Positions 9,161 to 17,647 of a stretch of 64,000 bases of DNA are shown here, in pieces (position 1 is the first letter of the stretch; every line of letters starts with the position of its first letter). The DNA lies in NCBI GenBank assembly GCA_015060205.1, contig SUYY01000003.1:20719-84718 (forward strand), written 5' to 3'. The DNA is from Bacteroidales bacterium (GTDB taxonomy: Bacteria > Bacteroidota > Bacteroidia > Bacteroidales > UBA932). The notes beneath the pieces were generated by a model, which ran no database searches, was not told the origin of the DNA, and worked only from the letters and a program-made list of their open reading frames with translations. The translations under genes and the position numbers were made by a program.

Positions 9161-10519
9161 TTATCCGATGATACTGTCCAGGCTGCTATATATGCTGCTT
9201 CTGAGTTCACGCAGTTCCTTCACCTTGGCGCGGTTCTTCCTTGCGTTGAAGTTGCATGTTCCTATGAACTTGAGGAAAAGCCTGATGTAGTTCCAGGCAA
9301 GTACAAACATTACCGGGAATGCCAGGAAGTATCCGAGTGCCCACCAGAAGTTTGCGAATATCCAGATGAATATTAGCGGGATGAACAGACAGATAGGCAC
9401 TGTGACAAGCGCACTTACCGCTACATTGAACGAACTTACGAACATCTGGTCCTTGATGAGTTTCTTGAGGAAGATCTCAGGGATGATGAACAGAAGTGCG
9501 GTAGGGATGATTGAGACGATAAAAAGAGGAAGCAGAACGATCAGTCCCAGACCCCTGAGGATGGCGGATCCGGCTCCCGGATTCTTCTGGAAGAGCCAGT
9601 CTCTGATGTTAATGTCTTTCATTCCTTTCTTCAGAGCGGCTGTATCCTTGTATATCTGAGCCATCTCTTCAGGATGTTCTTCTGTAGCCTTCTGAAGATC
9701 ATTCACGAGACTCTGGTCGGACAGAAGTCGGGATGGAAGATAGTTGAACTTGAATCCACGTCGTTTTGCATAGTTCTTTCCATATCCGTTTTCGCGGAGG
9801 AAATCGATCTGGTCATAGTTTTCAAGGTCATCCACGTGGAGCATCATCTCCTTGATGGCTTCACGTACAATCTGGTTTATCTCCATCATGGTCTCGCGCG
9901 GAGCCTCCTGATAGCGCTCGTAGAACGGCTGCAGGGATATAGGCTTTCCAAATCGGATGAGCATTTCCGTTCTTGCGTGGAAATAGTTGGAGTAGTGGTT
10001 GCATGAAGGAAGAATCATGATATCCTTCTTGAACTCCATCTTTTCCGCTGCGGCGAAAGCAATTCTCAGATATCCGAGTTTGAATTTTCCGAGCCATCTC
10101 TTGTCCTGATGGTCAGCCTCGGGGTAGAGCATCAGTGTCTCACCGTCGTTGAGTGCCTTGCCTGCGTCATCGAATGTCTCCTGGTTCCTTGCAACTGCAG
10201 ACAGTCCCTCGTGGCTCATCCTGTATGCAGGGAGCAGTCCCATCGCTCTGAGTGCCTTGTTGAATATCGGATTCTTGAACACGTTGGCGCGTGCGATGAA
10301 GTTCATTCTTCTGTCAGTCAGTTGAAGACAGACGCATAAAGGGTCGTTGAGACAGTTCTGATGATTTGATACTACGACAAGAGGGATGCCGTTTGTGGGA
10401 ACGTTCTCCAGCCCAAGCACATGCTCTTTTCTGAAGTATAGTCCTGAATTCACATATTGGAGATATGCGCGGAATGCTTTGAGAAAAAGCGAATGTTCTC
10501 TAGGTTTATTGTTTCTCAT
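9161..10519 (-). CDS. PlsC-like 1-acylglycerol-3-phosphate acyltransferase family protein
   Basis: 'VVVSNHQNCLNDPL' (NHx4D-like block) and 'LMLYPEADHQD', C-terminal membrane segments. Confidence 0.8.
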   Translation of the reverse strand: MRNNKPREHSLFLKAFRAYLQYVNSGLYFRKEHVLGLENVPTNGIPLVVVSNHQNCLNDPLCVCLQLTDRRMNFIARANVFKNPIFNKALRAMGLLPAYRMSHEGLSAVARNQETFDDAGKALNDGETLMLYPEADHQDKRWLGKFKLGYLRIAFAAAEKMEFKKDIMILPSCNHYSNYFHARTEMLIRFGKPISLQPFYERYQEAPRETMMEINQIVREAIKEMMLHVDDLENYDQIDFLRENGYGKNYAKRRGFKFNYLPSRLLSDQSLVNDLQKATEEHPEEMAQIYKDTAALKKGMKDINIRDWLFQKNPGAGSAILRGLGLIVLLPLFIVSIIPTALLFIIPEIFLKKLIKDQMFVSSFNVAVSALVTVPICLFIPLIFIWIFANFWWALGYFLAFPVMFVLAWNYIRLFLKFIGTCNFNARKNRAKVKELRELRSSIYSSLDSIIG

Positions 10520-10636
10520 TTTTAGGTATAGGGTTTTTGTACATTATGCAAATGTAATATTTTTATTCGAAAAATTCAAACTGCTTTTATTTCATCAATA
10601 AAATATATACATTTGTACTGATAGAAAATATGACCT

Positions 10637-11323
10637 ATGGACAGAAAAATCCTTATTGTTGACGATGAGGCGGATATCCGCGATATTCTTCAGTTCAATC
10701 TTGAAAATGCCGGTTTCAATGTGGAATGTGCCTCATCTGCAGAAGATGCTCTGGAAATGCTCTCAGACAGGCATAGTCTTATACTTCTGGATGTGATGAT
10801 GCATGGCATGTCCGGTTTTCAGATGGCCACCCTGCTTCGTGAACGAGGCAATCTTACTCCTATCATATTCCTGACCGCCAAGGATACCCAGGACGATCTT
10901 CTGACCGGGTTTTCTGCCGGTGCTGATGATTATATCCCGAAGCCATTCTCCATTCAGGAGGTGATTGCAAGAGTCAATGCTGTCTTGAGACGTAGCGAGG
11001 CTGTGTCTCTTCTGTCATCGAGCAAGGATGTGGTGAAGGTAGGAAAAGTGGAGATAGATGTGCAGAAGAAGACGGTGACTGTGAACGGTGAGCAGGTCCA
11101 GTTTTCCAAGAAGGAGTTCGAGATTCTCAACATGCTTGCTTCCAATACAGGAAAGATATTCTCCAGAGACGACCTCATTACAGAACTCTGGAAGGATGCT
11201 CCATATGTCCTGGACAGGACTGTGGATGTGCATATTGCGAGAATACGTTCAAAACTCGGCGAGTGCAAGGCTTATCTGACAAACCGTTCGGGTTATGGTT
11301 ATACCTTCAATTCTGTGGACTGA
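10637..11323 (+). CDS. OmpR-family response regulator
   Basis: 'ILIVDDEADIRDIL', 'LILLDVMM', 'FLTAKD', winged-helix C-terminus 'DRTVDVHIARIRSKL...YLTNRSGYGYTF'. Confidence 0.95.
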   Translation: MDRKILIVDDEADIRDILQFNLENAGFNVECASSAEDALEMLSDRHSLILLDVMMHGMSGFQMATLLRERGNLTPIIFLTAKDTQDDLLTGFSAGADDYIPKPFSIQEVIARVNAVLRRSEAVSLLSSSKDVVKVGKVEIDVQKKTVTVNGEQVQFSKKEFEILNMLASNTGKIFSRDDLITELWKDAPYVLDRTVDVHIARIRSKLGECKAYLTNRSGYGYTFNSVD

Positions 11324-11324
11324 T

Positions 11325-12119
11325 ATGGTGTTCTTATGGTTATTCATCATAGCGGTGGTGACAATCATTCTTGTCGTCACCCTGCTTATGCGCTATCTCA
11401 AAGAAGAAAATATCAGAAGCAGCAAGAAGAATACATTGCTGAAGAAGCAGATGACCAGCAATATCGCGCATGAACTCAGGACTCCCGTCACAAGCATACG
11501 CGGATATCTTGAGACTCTCCTCGCATGTCCTGATATGCCTCAGGAAAAAAAGAAAGTCTTTCTGGAGAGGGCCTACAACCAGACACTGCGTCTTTCGGAA
11601 CTGATAAGCGATATGGCGCTGATAAGCAAGATAGAGGAGAAATCTTCCAATTTCAAGAAGGCGGAAATTGATTTCTATGATGTTGCCAAGGAGGTCTTCG
11701 ATGAGTTCAGTGAAAGGACCGCTTCCGGAGGAATCACGGTGGAGAATACTGTCATGCCCGGATCCATGATGACGGCAAACAGGACCCTCATATATTCGAT
11801 ATTGAGAAATCTTGTGGAAAACAGTCTCAAATATGCAGGTCCGCAAGTGACAATACATCTGGAAAGTTTCTATATACCGTCTGACAAATGCTACTACATG
11901 ACATATTATGACACGGGTGCCGGTGTGCCGGAAGAACATCTGGAACGGATATTTGAAAGATTCTATCGTGTCTCCGAGGGAAGAACCCGTGATGACGGCG
12001 GGTCAGGTCTGGGTCTGTCCATAGTGAGGAATGCAGTGGCGTTCCATGGCGGGAAGATCCGCGTGTCAAACAGGGAAGAGGGCGGACTCCAGTTTCAATT
12101 TACTATAATGAGAGGATAA
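11325..12119 (+). CDS. Sensor histidine kinase (short, minimal sensor region)
   Basis: One N-terminal TM helix, H-box 'SNIAHELRTPVTSIRGYLETL', N/G boxes 'NLVENSLKYA', 'GGSGLGLSIVRNAV'. Starts 2 nt after the response-regulator stop. Confidence 0.93.
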   Translation: MVFLWLFIIAVVTIILVVTLLMRYLKEENIRSSKKNTLLKKQMTSNIAHELRTPVTSIRGYLETLLACPDMPQEKKKVFLERAYNQTLRLSELISDMALISKIEEKSSNFKKAEIDFYDVAKEVFDEFSERTASGGITVENTVMPGSMMTANRTLIYSILRNLVENSLKYAGPQVTIHLESFYIPSDKCYYMTYYDTGAGVPEEHLERIFERFYRVSEGRTRDDGGSGLGLSIVRNAVAFHGGKIRVSNREEGGLQFQFTIMRG

Positions 12120-12130
12120 ATGCCTGTTAC

Positions 12131-12208
12131 AAAAAAAAATGAGACTTCGCCGCTCTCGCGGGGACGTCTCATACTAACCACATAATTAATAACACTAAAA
12201 CTAATAAC
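12131..12208 (-). ncRNA. Candidate minus-strand small RNA or leader RNA ending in an intrinsic terminator
   Basis: Minus strand: TACCTTTG box (plus 12222-12215), then ~77 nt, then GAGAC..CCGC/GCGG..GTCTC hairpin followed by nine T. No annotated gene follows downstream in sense. Confidence 0.55.
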
Positions 12209-12214
12209 CGAGTG

Positions 12215-12222
12215 CAAAGGTA
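12215..12222 (-). promoter_or_regulatory. -7 promoter element for the candidate minus-strand RNA
   Basis: TACCTTTG on the minus strand matches TAnnTTTG. Confidence 0.55.
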
Positions 12223-12279
12223 AGGACTTTTGACATTCCCGCAATAGTTTCGCGGTTAATAAATTGTTACAAATGCATT

Positions 12280-12312
12280 AATCGGCTTCGGATACCCTCT
12301 GAGGCCGATTTT
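12280..12312 (+). terminator. Intrinsic terminator-like hairpin
   Basis: AATCGGC ... GCCGATT (7 bp perfect, further pairing inside) with TTTTC following. Confidence 0.5.
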
Positions 12313-12345
12313 CATCATTTATATATTGAAAAAATTTGTCTTTTA

Positions 12346-12376
12346 CTTGCAGATGTTAAGAAATGTCCTAAATTTG
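12346..12376 (+). promoter_or_regulatory. Promoter of thr leader/operon
   Basis: CTTG, 19 nt, TAAATTTG: near-perfect match to TTTG-n19-TAnnTTTG, ending 13 nt before the leader-peptide ATG. Confidence 0.7.
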
Positions 12377-12389
12377 CAACCCGTAACAT

Positions 12390-12500
12390 ATGAAAGTTGT
12401 GATGTATTCTTATCTTTATATAACAGGGATCGGTCTGGGCGTGTCTTACGGCATTTCCACGATTACCGGCATTACAACCATTACCCCTTGGGGGTTATAG
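12390..12500 (+). CDS. Threonine/isoleucine-rich leader peptide (36 aa), thr operon leader
   Basis: Hand translation: MKVVMYSYLYITGIGLGVSYGISTITGITTITPWGL*. Thr/Ile-rich run directly upstream of thrB-thrC, resembling E. coli ThrL in composition. Confidence 0.75.
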   Translation: MKVVMYSYLYITGIGLGVSYGISTITGITTITPWGL

Positions 12501-12664
12501 TTTTCTTTTGTCGTTCTGGATGCCCAGGTTGCATACGACGACGCAGTTTCAACAATCATATTTCAATCAAATGGACCGGTATGCTTATGTCAGGTTCCCC
12601 GATATGTGCCTGAATCGATATCTGCCGGTGACAATGTTTAATAAATCGGACAAAAATTGATAGC

Positions 12665-13612
12665 ATGAAAAAGAATGTCAGGGTCTTTGCACCCGGAACA
12701 GTAGCAAATATGGGATGTGGCTTCGATGTCATGGGTATGACTTTGAATGGTGTCGGCGACATCGTGTCGGTAAGTGTCAGTGAGGGAGACGGACTGGTTA
12801 TAGAGAACAGAAGCAATGTGGAACTTCCGACAGAATTGGATAAGAATGTCATCACTCCGGCAGTCAGGGCATTGATGAAGGAATTCGGCGAGCCGAGGAT
12901 GATCGAAGTGATTGTGGAGCATAAGATTTCTCCGGGCAGCGGTATAGGTTCAAGTGCCGCTTCAAGTGCCGCAGCGGTATACGCCTTGAACGAGGCTCTG
13001 GACTGTCCGTTTTCACCTGAGAAACTCGTGGAGTTCGCAATGGAAGGAGAAAAACTTATCAGTGGCGGAACTCCTCATGCCGACAATGTGGGTCCTGCAA
13101 TCCTTGGCGGTGTCGTCCTGATGAGAGGCTATGAGCCGTTGGATATAGTAAGGCTTCCGGTTCCGGACAATTTCTTCTGTTCGGTAGTGCATCCGGACAT
13201 CATGGTAAGTACCAAGGATGCCCGTGCGGTGCTTCCTAAGGATATCGCATTGAGACTTGCAGTCAAGCAGTGGGGAAATGTGGCAGGTGTGGTGGCCGGT
13301 CTTGCTCTGAAGGATGTATACCTCATAGGCAGAGCGATGGTGGATTCTGTCATAGAGCCGCATCGTAAACGCTTCATCCCAGGATTTGATGAACTTCGCT
13401 CCAAGGTTCTTGCGGGTGGTGCCCTGTCAGTGAACATTTCCGGCTCGGGTCCTTCCGTGTTTGCAGTATCTCCGGACATGGAGACGGCATCTAAGGTAGG
13501 TGAGACCATGAGCCGCCATTTCGCCGATATGGGAATCGGTTCAGACCTGTATGTCGGTACTGTTTCAAATCAGGGTGCCAGAGTACTTAATTCATCACTC
13601 TCATCACGTTAA
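12665..13612 (+). CDS. thrB: Homoserine kinase (GHMP family)
   Basis: 'FAPGTVANMGCGFDVMG', 'SPGSGIGSSAASSAAAVYALNE', C-terminal 'SGSGPSVFA'; followed by thrC. Confidence 0.93.
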   Translation: MKKNVRVFAPGTVANMGCGFDVMGMTLNGVGDIVSVSVSEGDGLVIENRSNVELPTELDKNVITPAVRALMKEFGEPRMIEVIVEHKISPGSGIGSSAASSAAAVYALNEALDCPFSPEKLVEFAMEGEKLISGGTPHADNVGPAILGGVVLMRGYEPLDIVRLPVPDNFFCSVVHPDIMVSTKDARAVLPKDIALRLAVKQWGNVAGVVAGLALKDVYLIGRAMVDSVIEPHRKRFIPGFDELRSKVLAGGALSVNISGSGPSVFAVSPDMETASKVGETMSRHFADMGIGSDLYVGTVSNQGARVLNSSLSSR

Positions 13613-13623
13613 TTCAGAATATC

Positions 13624-14904
13624 ATGAAATATTATAGCACAAGAGACAAGGAAAGGAAGAATCCGTTTTCATTGAAGGATGCCGCCTTCGCCGGACTGGC
13701 TCCGGACGGTGGACTTTTCATCCCGGAACATATCCCTGAGGTGGATATGGACAAGGTTGAGGAACTTGCATCGAAGTCATATGCCGACATGGCGGTTTAT
13801 CTCGCACAGACCGTCTTTGATGACATCCCTGCAGAGGATATGGATGCCCTCGTGAGGGATGCATATGATTTCCCGATAGAACTGAATTCGATTGCTGAAG
13901 GTCTCTACAATCTCGAACTGTTCCATGGACCTACATACGCATTCAAGGATTTCGGTGCCCGTTTCATGGGAAGGATGCTCGGCTATCTTGGTGATGGTGA
14001 GCCTATTACCATATTGGCGGCAACTTCCGGAGATACAGGCAGTGCTGTTGCACACGGATTCTACGGAGTGGATAATGTAAGGGTTGTCATACTTTATCCG
14101 GACGGAAAGGTAAGTCCTCTTCAGGAGGCTCAGATGACCACATTGGGCGGAAATATCCAGCCTTTGAAGGTGGACGGAAACTTCGACGACTGCCAGCGTC
14201 TGGTCAAGACCATGTTCAAGGATGAGGAACTCCGCAGCAAGATACGCATTACTTCTGCAAACTCTATCAATCTTCTCAGGTGGCTGCCTCAGTCATTCTA
14301 TTATTTCTATGCTTATTGTCAATGGAAGAAACGCACTGGCAGAACAGATCCTGTTGTTGTAGTTCCAAGTGGCAACTATGGCAATCTCGCTGCCGGAATG
14401 TTTGCAAAGCGTATGGGACTTCCTGTGGCAGGCTTTGTTGCCGCTTCAAATGCAAACGATGTTGTGCCTGAATATCTGATGACCGGTGAATATCGTCCAC
14501 GCGCGTCAGTTAGGACTGTTGCAAATGCTATGGATGTCGGTGATCCGAGCAATTTCGAGAGGATGCTCTGGCTCTGCAATGACTCTTATGATATGATGAA
14601 GTCGGAGATTCGTGGATATTCGTGCAGCGACTCACAGATTCTCGATGCGATAAAGGACATATATGAGAGTTACGGTTATATATCAGATCCGCATAGTGCA
14701 GTCGGTTATCTCGCTACCAGACATTATTCTTCAGACGGATTCTGGTTGTCAACTGCGCATGCTGCGAAGTTCTGTGAGGTCATAGAACGTGCAATCTCGC
14801 GCATGCCTGAGTTGCCTTCAGGACTTTCGCTTGCGATGAAGCGCGAAAAGCAGTTTACAAGAATTTCCTCTAAGGACAAGGACCTCGTTGACTTCCTCCT
14901 GTAG
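13624..14904 (+). CDS. thrC: Threonine synthase
   Basis: 'MKYYSTRDKE...FSLKDAAFAGLAPDGGLFIPE', 'HGPTYAFKDFGARF' (PLP Lys), 'ATSGDTGSAVA'. Confidence 0.95.
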   Translation: MKYYSTRDKERKNPFSLKDAAFAGLAPDGGLFIPEHIPEVDMDKVEELASKSYADMAVYLAQTVFDDIPAEDMDALVRDAYDFPIELNSIAEGLYNLELFHGPTYAFKDFGARFMGRMLGYLGDGEPITILAATSGDTGSAVAHGFYGVDNVRVVILYPDGKVSPLQEAQMTTLGGNIQPLKVDGNFDDCQRLVKTMFKDEELRSKIRITSANSINLLRWLPQSFYYFYAYCQWKKRTGRTDPVVVVPSGNYGNLAAGMFAKRMGLPVAGFVAASNANDVVPEYLMTGEYRPRASVRTVANAMDVGDPSNFERMLWLCNDSYDMMKSEIRGYSCSDSQILDAIKDIYESYGYISDPHSAVGYLATRHYSSDGFWLSTAHAAKFCEVIERAISRMPELPSGLSLAMKREKQFTRISSKDKDLVDFLL

Positions 14905-15035
14905 GAAGTCTTTTTGATAAATTTCGTCCTCCATATTTGCAGATTCAAATATTATCTTTATATTTGCAATGTAATTAATTTTGAATGTTTCAAAATTGGC
15001 ATAATTTAAGTAACCCGTCTATAAAAAAGAAAATT

Positions 15036-15554
15036 ATGATCAGTACTAGACTTCACAATGCAATCAATGTTCAGGTAAATGCTGAACTCTGGTCGGCATA
15101 CCTCTATCTTGCCATGTCTCTCGATGCTGAGGCGAAAGGCTATAAGGGTGTAGCGAACTGGTTCTTCATCCAGTTCAAGGAAGAGCAGGATCACGCACGT
15201 ATATTCATGAATTATCTCAACTCAGTGGATGCCAAGGTGGAACTTCTTCCTATAGAGGCTGTACCATCCACATGGGACAGTGTACTCGATATGTTCAAGC
15301 AGACTCTCGAACACGAGAAGAAGGTTACATCCCTTATACGTAATCTGGCAGACATCGCTTCAGAGGAAAAAGACCATGCTTCGATCAACCGTCTCGTATG
15401 GTTCATTGACGAGCAGGTTGAGGAAGAGGAATCTGCAAGAGACATGATCACTGCTTTCGAGGCAGTAGAAGGTAATAAATACGGAATGTATATGCTCGAC
15501 AAGGAACTTGCTGCAAGAGTATATACGGTTCCATCTCCACTGGCGGCAGAATAA
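15036..15554 (+). CDS. ftnA: Ferritin
   Basis: 'NAINVQVNAELWSAYLYLAMS', 'FKEEQDHARIFMNYL', 'LVWFIDEQVEEE'. ORF opens at 14985 but start is at MISTRLH. Confidence 0.94.
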   Translation: MISTRLHNAINVQVNAELWSAYLYLAMSLDAEAKGYKGVANWFFIQFKEEQDHARIFMNYLNSVDAKVELLPIEAVPSTWDSVLDMFKQTLEHEKKVTSLIRNLADIASEEKDHASINRLVWFIDEQVEEEESARDMITAFEAVEGNKYGMYMLDKELAARVYTVPSPLAAE

Positions 15555-15555
15555 T

Positions 15556-16734
15556 ATGGAAAGAATCAGTCAGAGAATTTATTCGGTAGGGGTCAATGAC
15601 ACAGACAAGGTATTGTTTGAGGGACTTTGGCCCCTTCCTTATGGAGTGAGTTATAATTCCTATCTTGTTGTAGACGAGAAGGTTGCTCTTATTGATACTG
15701 TTGAAGGCGGCTTTGAAGACGAATTCATCGGGAATATCTCGGAAGCCATAGGTGACCGCCCTATAGATTATCTGGTGGTGAACCACATGGAGCCGGACCA
15801 TTCTTCTCTTACCGCCTATGTGCTGGATAAATATCCGGAACTGAAGATAATTGCCAACGCCAAGACCGTACCGATGCTCGAGGGTTATTACAATATCCCT
15901 CAGGACCGTATTCTTGTGGTGGCAGAAGGTGGGGAAGTGAGTCTTGGAGGATTCTCTCTGAAGTTCTATATGATCCCTATGGTACATTGGCCTGAAACCA
16001 TGGTGACATGGCTCGAATGTGAGAATACCGTCTTCTCGGGAGATGCATTCGGCACTTTCGGAGCAGTTCCCGGTTCGATTCTTGACGAAGAAGGAACTTT
16101 GCAGGAATTCAAGGACGAGATGATAAGATATTATTCCAATATTGTCGGAAAATATGGAAAGCCTGTGCAGACGGCCCTGAAGAAACTTTCAGGCCTTGAC
16201 CTCATGAGAATATGCAGTACGCATGGTCCCGTATGGGAGAATGAGGTGTCTGAAGTCGTGGCACTTTATGACAGATTGAGCAGGTATGAGGTGAGTCGTG
16301 GAGTATGTATCGTATATGGTTCCATGTATGGAAATACTGCGTCTGCCGCCGAGGCTCTTGCTTCCGAACTGGAAAGACTGGATATTCCTTATGCCATCCA
16401 TGATCTTGCCGGCAATAATTCCGGAGAACTTGGAGTTTCCGGAGCCTTGCGCGATGTGTTCAAATATGACACGATAGCGGTCGGTTCCCCAACTTATAAT
16501 AACGGCATATTCCCACCTGTCGAGACGTTCATGAGGGCTTTGCAGGCTCGTCTTATCAAGAATCGCCGCTTTTATGCATTCGGTTCATACACATGGTCTG
16601 CAAGTGCTGTGAATCAACTGAATGATATGGCGGCGAATCTCGGATTTGAAGTCCTTGGTGAAGGCCTTTCTTTTGCTCAGGCGTATTCAAAGGACAAATG
16701 CGATATGTCTCAGGTCGCTCAGATGCTTATCTGA
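15556..16734 (+). CDS. FprA-family A-type flavoprotein (flavodiiron protein)
   Basis: 'VNHMEPDHSS' diiron ligands, flavodoxin domain 'IVYGSMYGNTASAAEALA', 'GSPTYNNGIFPPVETF'. Confidence 0.94.
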   Translation: MERISQRIYSVGVNDTDKVLFEGLWPLPYGVSYNSYLVVDEKVALIDTVEGGFEDEFIGNISEAIGDRPIDYLVVNHMEPDHSSLTAYVLDKYPELKIIANAKTVPMLEGYYNIPQDRILVVAEGGEVSLGGFSLKFYMIPMVHWPETMVTWLECENTVFSGDAFGTFGAVPGSILDEEGTLQEFKDEMIRYYSNIVGKYGKPVQTALKKLSGLDLMRICSTHGPVWENEVSEVVALYDRLSRYEVSRGVCIVYGSMYGNTASAAEALASELERLDIPYAIHDLAGNNSGELGVSGALRDVFKYDTIAVGSPTYNNGIFPPVETFMRALQARLIKNRRFYAFGSYTWSASAVNQLNDMAANLGFEVLGEGLSFAQAYSKDKCDMSQVAQMLI

Positions 16735-17644
16735 TGGCAACCATGTTTTCTATGGCCTTTGCTGCAGCCTGACGTGTCTTCTCGTCGAGGATTATTTCCG
16801 GCGACTCGTTTTCCAGACATGCCAGGATGTTTTCAAGGGTGATCATCTTCATGTACCGGCACTCGTTGCATGGCGCTTCATGCACTGCGGGAGCCGGTAT
16901 GAATTTTTTGTCAGGATGGCGCTTCTCCATTTCCACAAGTATTCCTGACTCTGTCACTACTATGAATTCTTTTGCGTCACTTTGTCCGCAATATTCCAGT
17001 ATTCCTGCGGTAGAACCTGTGTAATCGGCAACTTCTACTATTGAAGCGGGACATTCTGGGTGTACGACCACCTTTGCCATAGGATGTTCCGCTTTCAGGG
17101 CAAGAATCTTCTCGAGAGAGAATTTTTCATGGACATCGCATGCTCCATCCCAGATCACCATATTGTCCCTTCCCGTGAGTTTCTGTATGTAAGCGCCGAG
17201 ATTTCTGTCAGGACCGAATATGATCGGCTGGTCTGCAGGTATGCTTTTAACTACCTTGAGTGCGTTTGTGGAGGTGCAGCATACGTCTGTAAGTGCCTTC
17301 ACACCAACAGAAGTGTTTACATACGACACTACCTTGTGACCGGGGTATCTGCTGATGAACTCTCCGAAATCCTTTGCATCACAGGACTCTGCCAGTGAAC
17401 ATCCTGCTTCCGGAACCGGTATGAGCACCTTCTTTTCGGGACATAGAACCTTTGCCGTTTCCGCCATGAAGTTCACTCCGGCAAAAAGTATGACAGGAGC
17501 ATCTATTTCCTTTGCCTTTATGGAAAGCGCGAGTGAGTCTCCAAGGAAATCTGCCACGGACTGGACCTCTGCCGAGGTATAGTAGTGTGCAAGGATCACT
17601 GCTCCTTTCTGTCTTTTAAGTGCCTGTATCTTTTCTGCAATCAT
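16727..17644 (-). CDS. nadA: Quinolinate synthase
   Basis: 'ILAHYYTSAEVQSVADFLGDSLALS', 'CSLAESC', 'HPECPASIVEVADYTGSTAGIL'. Confidence 0.96.
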   Translation of the reverse strand: MIAEKIQALKRQKGAVILAHYYTSAEVQSVADFLGDSLALSIKAKEIDAPVILFAGVNFMAETAKVLCPEKKVLIPVPEAGCSLAESCDAKDFGEFISRYPGHKVVSYVNTSVGVKALTDVCCTSTNALKVVKSIPADQPIIFGPDRNLGAYIQKLTGRDNMVIWDGACDVHEKFSLEKILALKAEHPMAKVVVHPECPASIVEVADYTGSTAGILEYCGQSDAKEFIVVTESGILVEMEKRHPDKKFIPAPAVHEAPCNECRYMKMITLENILACLENESPEIILDEKTRQAAAKAIENMVAIR

Positions 17645-17647
17645 AGT

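Noticed and set aside
12326-12613. 95-aa track ORF in the thr leader region
   Set aside because: It overlaps, in another frame, the better supported 36-aa Thr/Ile leader peptide and begins before the promoter box, so it is probably not translated.
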